From: Acanthosepion esculentum | Lineage: Eukaryota; Mollusca; Cephalopoda; Sepiida; Sepiidae | Reading direction: 5' to 3' | Assembly: GCA_964036315.1 (NCBI GenBank) | Contig: OZ038487.1 | Location: forward strand, 53,845,775-53,909,774 | Length of the DNA stretch: 64,000 nucleotides | Shown here: positions 1 to 9,375 of the stretch, in pieces | Numbering within the stretch: the first letter of the stretch is position 1 | Layout: each line of letters opens with the position of its first letter | Notes under the pieces: generated by a model | Told to the model about the DNA's origin: nothing | What the model saw: the letters and a program-made list of their open reading frames with translations, nothing else | Database searches by the model: none | Program-made: the position numbers and the translations under genes

Positions 1-70
1 TTCAGATATTTAATAGAGCACCCACACATTCCAAATAGATACAGGTATGAATGTAATCATTTTATATATC

Positions 71-72
<2 letters not shown>

Positions 73-102
<30 letters not shown>
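73..102. repeat. (CA)n microsatellite
   Basis: Uninterrupted CA dinucleotide run of about 15 units, directly abutting a LINE-B coding fragment on its right. Confidence 0.95.
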
Positions 103-104
<2 letters not shown>

Positions 105-232
105 GTTCTAATGAGCTCTGTTCCTTGATAACACAACTACATGAATTTAAATGTAGTACTAGATTGGCACTTAGGTCTTATCGTTTTACTGTTGATATAG
201 CTAAATGTAACTGTACGTTCTGGTTTTGAAAA
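103..232 (+). mobile_element. LINE-B 3' coding fragment
   Basis: The plus strand encodes a peptide containing NELCSLITQLHEFKCSTRLA, which matches other copies in this window (46.0-46.5 kb plus, 48.9-49.4 kb minus). In those copies it belongs to the region after the reverse transcriptase of a jockey/CR1-like LINE. The fragment stops where an inverted fragment of the same family starts. The typical LINE-B 3' end (TTTCACTCTTAGTAACC followed by TTGCTTGGGATGAAATGA) is found at 490-549, running into (TA)n. The fragment is non-coding today. Confidence 0.7.
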
Positions 233-476
233 ATTAGAAAACAGAAACATTACTAAGGAGCAAGTACAGAATAGGAGGAATCAGGAGGTCAGTAGATTGC
301 AATTGACATTGCATTTAAATTTTTGAAGATAAGTCAGCTGAAAAGCATGGAGCCAGAAGGGAGTTCAACAAATGAGAAGTGTGAAAAAACTGTTAGCATA
401 GAACTTACAGTTACATCAAGCCAATTCAGCAGTATATGAATGAGGCCTTGACACCAGTCTAGTACTGTACTTAAAC
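233..476 (-). mobile_element. LINE-B fragment, inverted
   Basis: Read on the minus strand, this carries the LINE-B tail, including the stretch TTTAAATGCAATGTCAATTG that recurs at 22.7, 46.3 and 49.0 kb. About 110 bp of it duplicates the adjoining plus-strand fragment in opposite orientation, so the two can form a hairpin. It is either a separate insertion or an inversion with duplication. Confidence 0.65.
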
Positions 477-547
477 TCTCCTCATCCTATTTCACTCTTA
501 GTAACCAATGGCATCTTAGTGACATTATCAACTTGCTTGGGATGAAA

Positions 548-550
<3 letters not shown>

Positions 551-599
<49 letters not shown>
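551..599. repeat. (TA)n microsatellite at a LINE-B 3' end
   Basis: About 24 TA units follow immediately after the LINE-B 3' consensus ATGAAATGA, so the TA run sits where the element's simple tail would be. Confidence 0.9.
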
Positions 600-601
<2 letters not shown>

Positions 602-724
602 AAATTTAATTAAAATTAAAAAACAGACAACCTTAAGGGTCCATTCATTATATTTTATTTCCCCAGAAAATTGTTTTTTCCTGGTTCCTCAGATCACATT
701 TCCAAGCATACCTACCTACCTAAT

Positions 725-754
<30 letters not shown>

Positions 755-756
<2 letters not shown>

Positions 757-830
757 TTTGAGTGGATGATGAAAAGTTTATGGCCTAACCAAAAAGCCCT
801 ACCCCACAAACTTCTGATGTTTGACCATTT
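755..830. repeat. Short mariner-end-like repeat
   Basis: Contains GTGGATGATGAAAAGTTTAT followed by GGCCTAACC. This resembles sequences at 13463 and 16950 and, more loosely, the end of the mariner at 63603. It is a probable orphan transposon end. No second terminus was found. Confidence 0.35.
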
Positions 831-1540
831 GATGAGATTTTGTGTGTAAATTCAAAATCGTGTCAGCACCCCCTCATATGTGTGTGCATTTGTGTGTATA
901 CATTCACAAAAATGCATATACAGTACCATGCATAATTTCTACTGCATTTTTTTTAAGAACCTGTATCCTCCTGGCGTCCATTTTAATTCATGCCTTTTTT
1001 TCTCCATACAATGTGCATATATACAGTATTATTCAAAAGTCAAAGGCCATCTGAAACTATAACAAATTTTTAATAGATTATCTGTTTGTCAATGAATGCT
1101 TTGTACCCCATTTTTTCACAGATGATATGTTGACTCAACAAATGTCAAAGACAAATATTAACTGTATAAGATAGATATACATAGTACAGAGAGTTACAGT
1201 GAATATTCATGTAGGTTATGCTGCACTCTAATTAACACAAGATATGTAAAAGTGTGTATGTAAAGAGAGCTCATTTTCTTTATTAAGTTTATTAAGAGAG
1301 AGAGAGAGCTTTTGAATAACAATTTTTCATTTATATAAGTTTGACATAGGTTCTTTGTTAGGGTTTTAAAATTGATTTTTTTTTTTGTATATTTTGGATC
1401 CTTTTCCAGATTTCTGTTGAAAATTTAAATATAAATTGCCTAAATACTTTTCAAAGATAGATACTTGTATGCCTAATGGCTGTTGACTCATTAGACAAGT
1501 ATGGCTATTGCTGTCAAACTTTTCTATCTACCATGTGTTT

Positions 1541-1727
1541 GGGAATTCAGAGTTTTCCTTCTTTTCAACTTGTTCTCACTCATTGTCTTCCTTATTATTT
1601 AACCCATTGCTGGGGAAGAAGAGATGGATTCTTATTTTTCTAGGGGTATTTTTGCAAAAGTGAATGTAACAAATGATTAGAATTCAAAGTTGGGTCACTG
1701 ATTGCTTGTTCTCACCCACTAGCCATG
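1541..1727 (-). mobile_element. Decayed tRNA-type SINE (SINE-2)
   Basis: On the minus strand this follows the shared SINE body. On the plus strand the landmarks are GGGAATTCAGAGTTTTCC, TATTTAACCCATTGCTGGGG, then AGGGGTATT and AGTGAATGTAACAAATGATT, the same order as in the better copy at 35373-35654. The polymerase III B-box region is degraded. Its 5' end lies against the transposon that starts at 1730. Confidence 0.6.
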
Positions 1728-1729
1728 TA

Positions 1730-2059
1730 CAGGGTGGGTGAAAAATAACTGTCCATTTTAAAATATGAGAGGGAAGCATTTAGCATGAGGTTTTATTTGA
1801 AATTCAATATTAGCCCCAGATTTTGCTACCAGCTTCTCAAGCCACCCAGGAATCATGTCAACTGATTTCATCAGGAATTCTTGTGGTATAGAAGACATAA
1901 CTTCTTGTATTCTCCCTTCAAGTTCTTCCAAAGTCTTGATTTTGTATAGTAGACTTGCTCCTTTAACCAACCCCAAAGAAAAAAGTCACAGGATGTTAAG
2001 TTAGGTCTCCTGACTGCCCAATCATACATAAAATAGGGAGTTACTTTTCAATCACCCTG
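1730..2059 (-). mobile_element. 330-bp deleted TIR transposon with transposase C-terminus
   Basis: Imperfect terminal inverted repeats of about 33 bp (left begins CAGGGTGGGTGAAAAATAAC, right reads CAGGGTGATTGAAAAGTAAC) are flanked by TA on both sides, as expected for a Tc1/mariner target duplication. Between them the minus strand encodes a transposase C-terminus: an NLTSCDFFLWG-like block (the final aspartate region of DDE transposases) and then KSVDMIPGWLEKLVAKSG. The N-terminal and central catalytic parts are missing, so it is non-autonomous. A frameshift separates the two blocks. Exact subfamily is not assigned. Confidence 0.8.
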
Positions 2060-2399
2060 TATATCCATATACATGCTTACAAAGAATACAGAAATGTTTT
2101 TGGCCCAATCAAGAAGAGATTTAAAAAATTTGATGGTGGGTCATTTGGCCATATTTCGGGAATTAGATAACTTTTCAGCACCCCTTTTGTACATTTTGAG
2201 AGTTCACTAGATAAGTATACAGTAACGGTTTCCTTTTGGCTTTTCATCTTAACTGACAAAGTATCAATTCCAGATTTTATATTCTCAAACTCTCATCACG
2301 TGGCATATACAGTCACATAAAGATGCACACTGTCATCATCAAACATTGAAGAAGACTAAAAATTGACGTTTATTTGCTTGTCTGGAATAATTTCCCTAA

Positions 2400-3200
2400 T
2401 ATTGTGGCTCTTTGCTTTCCTAACTTTAATTCTATTTAGCCATTTTTTTCATCTTAATCTTATATTAACTTCATTCTTGTTTCTGTTTTCTCCATTACTG
2501 CATCTTTTTTTATATACTTCCTTTCTTTAATTCTTTTGATTTCCCTACATTTGTTTATTCAAAACTGTTTTGCTTTTCAATTTCTTATTTTCATTATATT
2601 TCGTAGATTTTCATTCTCTTAATTCCTCTTGATTTCTCTTTTCTCTTCTTTTCTCTTTTCTCTTCTTTTGTTCTCCTTTTTATCTAATTGCTTTTTTCTC
2701 TCTTTTTTTTCTATTTTCTTTTTCTTCTGAGTTCCTCTTACATTTTTATCTTTTTTCTTTTATCTTTTTTATTTTTCGTTTTCCTTTTTTGCTTCTTCTA
2801 TTCTCTTTTCATGTCGACATTTGCTTTCTATTTTTCTCCTTTCTTGCATGTTTATTTCCCATTTCTTTTCTCTTTTGTATACAGAATTTCTCCTCAGTTA
2901 TTTAAACCCCTTTTTCATCTTTTCTTTCATTTCATCCAACCATTTTTTTTTCAAATTGTTTTCCTTTATATGTGTTTTTTTTTCTTTTCTTTCTCTGTCT
3001 TCTTCCTTTTTGCTTCTTCCTTTTTGCTTTTTCATTTTTATTCTTTCAGTTTGCTATCCCCTCTTACTGTTCTCTCCTTCTTTCATCCTTTTTTCTTACT
3101 TTTTCATTCAGTTCAGTTATTATAATTCTTCAGTCTTTTCTCTTTTTGCTTTTATCTTCCTTCCACTCTTTCTTTCCATTTTCATCCATTCTCTGCTTTC
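2400..3200. repeat. Low-complexity T/C-rich tract
   Basis: The plus strand is mostly TTTTCTTT-type sequence for about 800 bp. Long phenylalanine/serine/leucine open frames here are by-products of this composition and show no domain. A plain consequence is a polypurine run on the minus strand. Confidence 0.85.
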
Positions 3201-3415
3201 ATTCAAATCTAATAAGGTACTGAAAGCAATCATAAAAGCAATAACATAAGGAGGTTGGATTGTCAACCAAATCTATTAACAGTCAACAACTTTTCATTCT
3301 TATTTTCTTATTCTTTGATAACTGATATTTTAAAATCAGTTGGTCGCATTGAGCCAAGCCAATGTTGTCTTTCTTTCATTGTATTCTACTTATTTTCATG
3401 TACATAAATATGAAA

Positions 3416-3417
<2 letters not shown>

Positions 3418-3501
<84 letters not shown>
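3418..3501. repeat. (TA)n microsatellite
   Basis: About 42 TA units with one G interruption (TATG) near 3454. Confidence 0.95.
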
Positions 3502-3505
<4 letters not shown>

Positions 3506-3699
3506 CTGTCTATCTTTATTCTAATTTATATTTATACTTGATTATATTTCGTGGAATGTGAACATAAAAAAATATATACATAAAGAATTATCTATTTGTA
3601 TGTAGATGTAAATATATGGCTTTTCCAATTTCTCTCTGACAGTGACTTTTATATATAAACCTCTATACATATAAATGTTTAAAGGATATTTTTTTTAAA

Positions 3700-3812
3700 T
3701 CATTTCCCCCAAACAAGGCAATAAAGCCACTATGATGCAAGAGGTTACTGAGAATTAATGAAGATGAGAAAAAGAATACATTATTAAGGAGAGAGAACAA
3801 TAAAAGAACAAA
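3700..3812 (-). mobile_element. LINE-B 3' end fragment
   Basis: On the plus strand it reads CATTTCCCCCAAACAAGGCA, then AAGCCACTATGATGCAAGAG and GGTTACTGAG, the reverse complement of the LINE-B 3' end seen at 46.4 kb. Nothing recognisable was seen between 3812 and 4240 apart from AT-rich sequence. Confidence 0.6.
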
Positions 3813-4237
3813 ATTATATTTTCAGCAGACAAAGGCCAAAATAATTATCACTGGCTATCGTCTATGGCAATACAAACTGGCCAGAAGGAGCCAAGATTAA
3901 TAGTCATAATGTAGTTTTGGGATTGTCCACTGGAAGTATTTGCAGGAATACCTATCCATGCACCACATGACACTGAAAATACCCCCGACATTATGCAACT
4001 CTTGACAAGAGCAGTCTCTCAAAACATTACAAAAGAGTTTGTGTTCCTTACTACCAGTCATGATGCACCAACCAGAAAACTGCCAACCTGGTATCCTCAA
4101 AATAATAAGTCACAACTAGTGATCATTCAGATCACCAAAAAGTTAATATAGTTAAATCATTAAGGCCATGGAAGAAAGAAAGGTACCTGCACATCATAGT
4201 CTAAACAGGAAACAAGGGAAAAACCTTTACTTCTGTT

Positions 4238-4240
<3 letters not shown>

Positions 4241-4283
<43 letters not shown>
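4241..4283. repeat. (TA)n microsatellite
   Basis: About 21 TA units leading directly into the left arm of a fold-back structure. Confidence 0.9.
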
Positions 4284-4289
<6 letters not shown>

Positions 4290-4459
4290 TTTATCATATA
4301 GACAAAAACAGTTTACTCACTACAAAGATGCAACTTCGTTTCGGTGCATTTCATTAACTATTTTGGTTATCACCAGTTGAGGTGCAATGAAATGCACCAA
4401 AACGTAGTTGCATCTTTGTAGTGAGTAAACTGTTTTTGTCTATATGATAAAATTATAAT
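4283..4459. repeat. Fold-back inverted repeat with hammerhead-like core
   Basis: Arms 4283-4354 and 4387-4459 are inverted copies of each other with only a few mismatches around a loop of about 32 bp. On the plus strand at 4374-4404 the sequence CAGTTGAGGTGC, a loop, then GCACCAAAACG resembles a hammerhead ribozyme core (CUGANGA, stem II, GAAA). The left arm keeps GCACCGAAACG on its own strand, so the right arm appears to have lost a CpG. The ribozyme reading is inference; Penelope-like elements are known to carry such motifs. Confidence 0.7.
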
Positions 4460-4721
4460 AAATAATTATTGCTCTACTATCGGTATTGAGCTCTCTTTTG
4501 AATTAATGTTGTGAACGTTAGAATTTATATATTACTTTCATTCTCATTGCATCGGAGATATATATATATAAATGATAGAATAAGGAACAAATAAGAAATG
4601 TTTATGGATTTGACATGGTTTGCTTTTATTTATCTTTTCTCAGAAGTTTTTTAATTCATTAATGGACAAGAACATATATATATATATTTGTGTATTTAGG
4701 CAGCAAATTCTCTTTTAGGTG
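4460..4721 (+). repeat. Composite repeat module shared with 14.77-14.98 kb
   Basis: Carries GCTCTACTATCGGTATTGAG, TGAATTAATGTTGTGAACG, and later TATTTAGGCAGCAAATTCTC followed by TTTTAGG. The same blocks occur in the same order at 14770-14984. It contains a short (TA)n run at 4676-4688. No coding potential was seen. Confidence 0.6.
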
Positions 4722-4960
4722 TGTCTGACTGAATAAATTACAAACTTTATGTTTGCTTATTTTTATCATAATCCTTTCATATTCACAAATATCTTTCCAT
4801 ATATTATAATTAAATAAGGCAGAAAATGCACTGTAACATTAATATATCTGTTACAGTGCATTGCCTTATTTTATTGTAATCTATAGAAAAATATTCATGA
4901 ATATGAAAGGATTGTGATAAAAATAATCAGACATAATGTTTGTAATTTATCCATCAGACA
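4722..4960. repeat. Large imperfect palindrome
   Basis: The left half (TGTCTGACTGAATAAATTAC, then ATCATAATCCTTTCATATTC, then ATGCACTGTAACA) is repeated in reverse complement in the right half, ending at TTATCCATCAGACA. The centre is near 4841. Both ends are bordered by TA runs. Confidence 0.75.
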
Positions 4961-5119
4961 TATATATATGCCACGTTTCAACAATGTCCATTGGTCTCAG
5001 CGTCTTCAAGTCCAACGTAAAGAAGCCAAGATCAACAGACCTGGGCAAAATATTTTGTTCATGTGCATTTCCACTTTGTCTCATCACATCCACTTTTGTT
5101 TTGGATACCATTATACATC

Positions 5120-5144
5120 CCACACACACACACACACACACACA
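5120..5144. repeat. (CA)n microsatellite
   Basis: About 12 CA units followed by a short TA/CA mixture. Confidence 0.9.
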
Positions 5145-5212
5145 TATACATATACATTTTATGTATGTCTCATTAAAAATGACAGACAAGGTACTACAGT
5201 TAAGCTTTTTAT

Positions 5213-5340
5213 TTAATTTTTCTTGTGTTCGAACAAGAGCTTTCTTTTTTTGACACTGAGTGTGTAGAAACTGTTCAAATGTTCTATAGTTCCAAGCACT
5301 TTTGGCTATACTTTTAGCCATTATCAAGGATGATTTTTTA
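5213..5340 (-). repeat. Inverted repeat arm with hammerhead-like core (left)
   Basis: Reverse-complement partner of 5819-5951. On the minus strand it reads CTTGATAATGGCTAAAAGTA, then TAGCCAAAAGTGCTTGG: a possible CUGANGA-like element, a GGCT/AGCC stem and a GAAA-like element, degenerate. The minus strand also has a short open frame here that is not recognised. A shorter related block occurs at 8958-9060. Confidence 0.65.
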
Positions 5341-5818
5341 CAGTACCTTAAGGGACATTTGAACTCATAGATAATGTTTGTTTGTTGTAATTTTGATTTA
5401 GCTGGTGTGTTGTTATTTTTTAGGATAACGTTAGCTGTCTTAAACTTTTAGTAGATAATTAATTTGATTTTTTTATTTGGGCTAATTAGGGTAGTGTATT
5501 TCTTTATAATATTTCTAAGTGAAGATTCATCTTGTTATAACTGTGTTCCTGATCAAACTGAACTCATAAATAATTACATCAGTCACGCAACTACATGCCT
5601 ATCCAGATGCCTTACGTTACACTTATCTGATCAGAGCTCTATTAGAACCCATTTAAACACACACACAAACCTACCAGACTCTATTCAAAATGTACTTGTA
5701 GAAAACAAACATAATAACCTTATCCAACTGTAAAAAAAGATTAAAAATAATGAAAACCATAATAATAAAAAAGAAAAAGCCAACTCTTAACAATATTAAC
5801 TCCAACTCAATTAAACTG

Positions 5819-5951
5819 AAAAAATAAAATCATCCTTGATAATGGCTAAAAGTATAGCTGAAAGCACTCGGTAAATAAAGAACATTTGGACAGTTTCTAC
5901 ATACTCTGTGTCCAAAAAAGAAAACTCTTATTTGAACACAAGAAAAATTAA
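5819..5951 (+). repeat. Inverted repeat arm with hammerhead-like core (right)
   Basis: Partner of 5213-5340 across a spacer of about 480 bp. Here the core reads CTTGATAATGGCTAAAAGTA followed by TAGCTGAAAGCACTC, so GAAA is kept in this arm. Arms are roughly 85% alike by eye. The spacer is AT-rich and includes an unrecognised frame at 5464-5733. Confidence 0.65.
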
Positions 5952-5969
5952 TGGATTGAAATTGTGGAC

Positions 5970-6330
5970 AAACAATCTGACAATCACACTTTATTCTGTT
6001 TATTGCAAGTAACTTTTGACTGTCTCACTCATTATCAAAGATTGGTTGTTTCAGTATGGGAGACCAGATAATGTTGGTTATATCCTGATATTTTATTTTT
6101 TGAATGCTAGGATTCAAATTAATCCAAAGTGGCATCTTGCATAAAAATGGTCACACAGCACTGAATCTGAATCAATCAAAAGGGATATCATGTGTATTAG
6201 TTAACTAGAGTTAGATCACACCAGTTATGCACATCAAATATTTGTCCGCATATCAAGTGCCTGAACTTGAAGCTTAGTCAGGGCAATAGTTAGGTAGTCA
6301 GTTGGCAGTATTTATAAAAATTGAAATTTT
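5970..6330. other. No recognised feature
   Basis: AT-rich sequence without a recognisable frame or repeat pair inside this window. Confidence 0.5.
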
Positions 6331-6331
6331 G

Positions 6332-6333
<2 letters not shown>

Positions 6334-6369
<36 letters not shown>
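6334..6369. repeat. (TA)n microsatellite
   Basis: About 18 TA units. Confidence 0.95.
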
Positions 6370-6374
<5 letters not shown>

Positions 6375-6384
6375 CTATATTCCT

Positions 6385-6660
6385 TTAGGATGTTGGTGAT
6401 CATTGCTCTTCACAGATTCTATTTCTTTATTTGAATTGCCACAATTTCTTTGGAAAGATAGGGGAGTGATTTCCCCATTGCCTTCTGCATGGTTTTTTAA
6501 TTCTGTGTTGTCATTCTCCTGAGTTGAATACTGCCCAAAGCTTGAGAATCCTATCTATCCAACTATTTAATTGATAGCTGGCAGGAGGAAGTGATGGATT
6601 AAAGCCTTTTAAAAGATTATTAATAGGAAGTGGGCAAAACAGGCTAGGTCATACCTTAGA
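6385..6660 (-). mobile_element. Decayed SINE-2, minus strand
   Basis: The segment GTGATCATTGCTCTTCACAG at the left and TCTGTGTTGTCATTCTCC in the middle match the copy at 21195-21400. The right part (TATTTAATTGATAGCTGGCA and onward) follows the common SINE body. The tRNA-like head is not readable. Confidence 0.5.
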
Positions 6661-6669
6661 CTCAGCCCA

Positions 6670-7220
6670 ATGGTTTCTCTTTCTGTTCCAATAAACATTA
6701 TACTTCTAAGCTATTTATATTTCTTTTGTGTGAGTTTCAAACCATGATATCTGTCCTTATTAAAAATATTAATAATAGCTTTTGGGGGAGAGTCAGGTTT
6801 TATTATGCAAACAAAGAGCATCATAACCTCTTACTTATAAGTAAATCCAAATGATGTTGGGTAAAGAAGTATATATTTGAGTAGCCCATAGACTAGAAAA
6901 TTTTATATTCTATATCTTCTCCTTCTGTTTGCATTGAGAACACCAGATTTTTCAGATATTTACTTGCGGATCAATCCAATTTTCTTTTAGATTATTCCTT
7001 TTAATTTTTCTCAAATCTCTTTTGTGATATTCTTAAAGCTATTTGTTTCTTGCCAATGTTTTCAATTTCTTTTTTTTGGTCCTTTCTATTGTTTATTGTA
7101 AATTTAGTCTTTAGTATTTCAAGATATTTTTGTGTAATTTTGGCAAGTATATCTGTTAAAATATGTCAGTGTTATTTTCATTTTTGCATAATTTAGATGA
7201 GAATTTATCCATCGCACACT
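6670..7220. other. No recognised feature
   Basis: AT-rich, no supported gene or repeat. Confidence 0.45.
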
Positions 7221-7225
7221 GCACA

Positions 7226-7232
7226 TATATAT

Positions 7233-7264
<32 letters not shown>
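7226..7264. repeat. Compound (TA)n(CA)n(TA)n microsatellite
   Basis: A short TA run, about ten CA units, then a second TA run. Confidence 0.9.
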
Positions 7265-7581
7265 GCACACAAACATCTTAGTGTTCTATGATCTCTGTTC
7301 AATGTTTACACAATTTCTAATGTGTTTGCAACACTCAATAACTTGAAAGTCTTTTGTTTCTCTTTCTTACAGCCTTTTGCAGATTTTATCTATCTTCTTT
7401 AGTGAAGAATGATATATACATTTTTGTATAACAGTAACAATTTTAGGAAAATCAATGACAAAGTGAAAAAAAACTTTTCTGTGATGTGTTTTATAATTTT
7501 GGACTTTCTCAGATGTTTGCATTGATGTGATTAGACATTCATATAAAGGAGAGGGGATGAAAATTTTAATTTGCTCACTGT

Positions 7582-8470
7582 AATGAATCTGACCATAATT
7601 TTAATTTAAGAAATGCTAAGAGTAAACAATTTATTAGGACAAATGTCTATAGAAAGTGCTTTAATGTTTAGATCATCCACAGTGAATTTACATCCTGATT
7701 CTTACAGCAGTTCACCTTTCTTATAGTCCTGGGTATGTAAATAAACTGCATGGTAGCTTGGAGGTTTTGATGAGCATGGAACTACCTCTTAATTGCTGTT
7801 GTTCCTAGTTTCACCCTGATCTGGGGTAGTAGCACCTGTCAAATAGTGACCACCCCAAAACAGAAATGAAATCACTAGAAAAGTATAAAAATACATTTTT
7901 ATAATAAAATTGACCAGCAACATATTTTTATAGTATAACTGAAGACATGGTATATATTGTAAAAAAAGATATAAAAAAATCCTCTATTCTTGAAAGGAGA
8001 ATCAAGTTTTCACTCCTTGTTCAATTTTGTAAGATTATTTGGTAAAAAAAAATGTAGCTAAGTAATTAAAATTTAATCATGAAATAATGTCATTCTCCTG
8101 AATTATAAAGTTTGAATTTTCTTATTTATATTTCAGCATTAAATAACCCATACGGTTTGATATGCTGATAAACAAAAACAACCAACCAATCGCCTTTCTT
8201 GGTAGATCTTCTATTTTCACGATGTAGGATAATTTAATAACAGATGTGATAAAAACAAAGAAAAAGTAACAAAATAAAATCAATTAGAATATATGCCCAA
8301 AACATATATTAAAAAAAAAAATGAATTTTAAATTTAAAACTTTCATTATCCCCATTCCTTTGTAGTGAATTCTCATCACATTAGTCCAATGAGGTCCTAA
8401 AGGACCAAATGTATTAATAAAAACCTTTTTCCTCTTTACTATAGATTTCCCTAAAATATATTTATATATT
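7582..8470 (+). repeat. Repeat R1, copy 1, interrupted by retroposon X
   Basis: The flanks 7582-7722 and 8193-8470 match the continuous copy at 49855-50320. Shared landmarks are ACCATAATTTTAATT, TCATCC(A/G)TAGT(G/A)AAT, CACGATGTAGG-like sequence, and AGTCCAATGAGGTCC/AGTCCAATGAAGTCC. The sequence between is an insertion (7723-8192). Near 8385 is a short hairpin (AATGA, GGTCC-TAAA-GGACC, then AAAT) that resembles a worn hammerhead core. No protein was recognised. Confidence 0.7.
7723..8192 (+). mobile_element. Retroposon X, copy 1
   Basis: A 470-bp insertion in R1, flanked by the 8-bp direct repeat CCTTTCTT (7715-7722 and 8193-8200). It begins ATAGTCCTGGGTATG and ends in a simple tail rich in AAACAAAAACAACCAACC. 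The second copy at 41606-42143 begins and ends the same way, which supports full-length boundaries. Target duplication plus simple tail indicates retroposition, presumably by a LINE; no coding capacity or clear A/B box was seen. Confidence 0.75.
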
Positions 8471-8627
8471 GTATATTTATCATTGACTTTTTGATTTTAG
8501 TTGACTATTTCCATGAAGGACCGAAACTCTAGTCCAGCCACTAGCTCTATATTCATCATTAAAAATTACTGTTGAGAAATCATTTTTCATTTACCTCTCA
8601 TATATTTCTCTTTCTGATGTTTACTTA

Positions 8628-8636
<9 letters not shown>

Positions 8637-8664
<28 letters not shown>
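8637..8664. repeat. (TA)n microsatellite
   Basis: About 14 TA units. Confidence 0.9.
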
Positions 8665-8668
<4 letters not shown>

Positions 8669-8904
8669 TTAAATAAAGAGATACGACTAACCATACAGGT
8701 GTGGGATGATTACATTCATATAGAGAGTTACAAATAAATATTTATTTAATTTTTGGCTTAATCAAAAGAGTGCTCAATGTAGTGTTATGGAGCTATAAAA
8801 TATATATTAATAACTAATATTTATTAGTACCTGATGATTGTAGGCATTAAACTCTGAGCCATACAACTGATGTAGATAATATGTATAGTTATTAATATAT
8901 ACTA

Positions 8905-8908
<4 letters not shown>

Positions 8909-8956
<48 letters not shown>

Positions 8957-8957
8957 G
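8909..8957. repeat. Compound (CA)n(TA)n microsatellite
   Basis: About 16 CA units running directly into about 9 TA units. Confidence 0.95.
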
Positions 8958-9235
8958 CACATTTCATTAAAAACGACTGACAAGGTGCTTTTATTTAGTT
9001 TTTTATATAATTTCTCGTGCGATGTAATAAAGTTTTTCTTTTCAGAGAATAAATTATATAAACTTGCAAGTGGATGATGCTTTTATATTAGTGTTGTCGA
9101 CAAGTATATTCCGAATAGTGTCCGGTATATATATATATTTAGTTGGATTGATGTGAGTTTATATATATTCTTTCTTGTCTTAGCAATTCACCCCTGGAGA
9201 TGATCTTAGATGAGATTCAAAGTGCTTGGGAAAAT
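8958..9235. repeat. Module shared with the 5.2 kb fold-back, plus hammerhead-like site
   Basis: TTCATTAAAAACGACTGACA followed by AGGTGCTTTTATTTAG matches 5169-5215 closely, again directly after a TA/CA tract. At 9191-9230 the order CCTGGAGATGATCT, loop, AGATTCAAAGTGCTTGG again resembles a degenerate hammerhead core, with the same GTGCTTGG continuation as at 5.3 kb. Confidence 0.5.
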
Positions 9236-9336
9236 AAAAGAATTAACCAAAACTACACTGTCTTTCTTAATCTCTAATTGATCTGTGAATTTGAGAGGAT
9301 TAATATAAAAATAGACATGTCTACATTATTCAACCA

Positions 9337-9337
<1 letters not shown>

Positions 9338-9374
<37 letters not shown>
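9338..9374. repeat. (TA)n microsatellite
   Basis: About 18 TA units, preceded by TTCAACCAAACA, which echoes the unit repeated at 15.5-16.4 kb. Confidence 0.95.

Positions 9375-9375
<1 letters not shown>

Noticed and set aside
2688..3249. Overlapping hydrophobic frames of 83 to 145 residues
   Set aside because: By-product of a T/C-rich tract. Apparent membrane segments follow from TTT/TTC codons.
4914..5327. Frames of 100 to 126 residues on both strands around 5 kb
   Set aside because: They run through (CA)n and inverted-repeat arms and have no domain. HTHTHT and CVCVCV runs are microsatellite translations.
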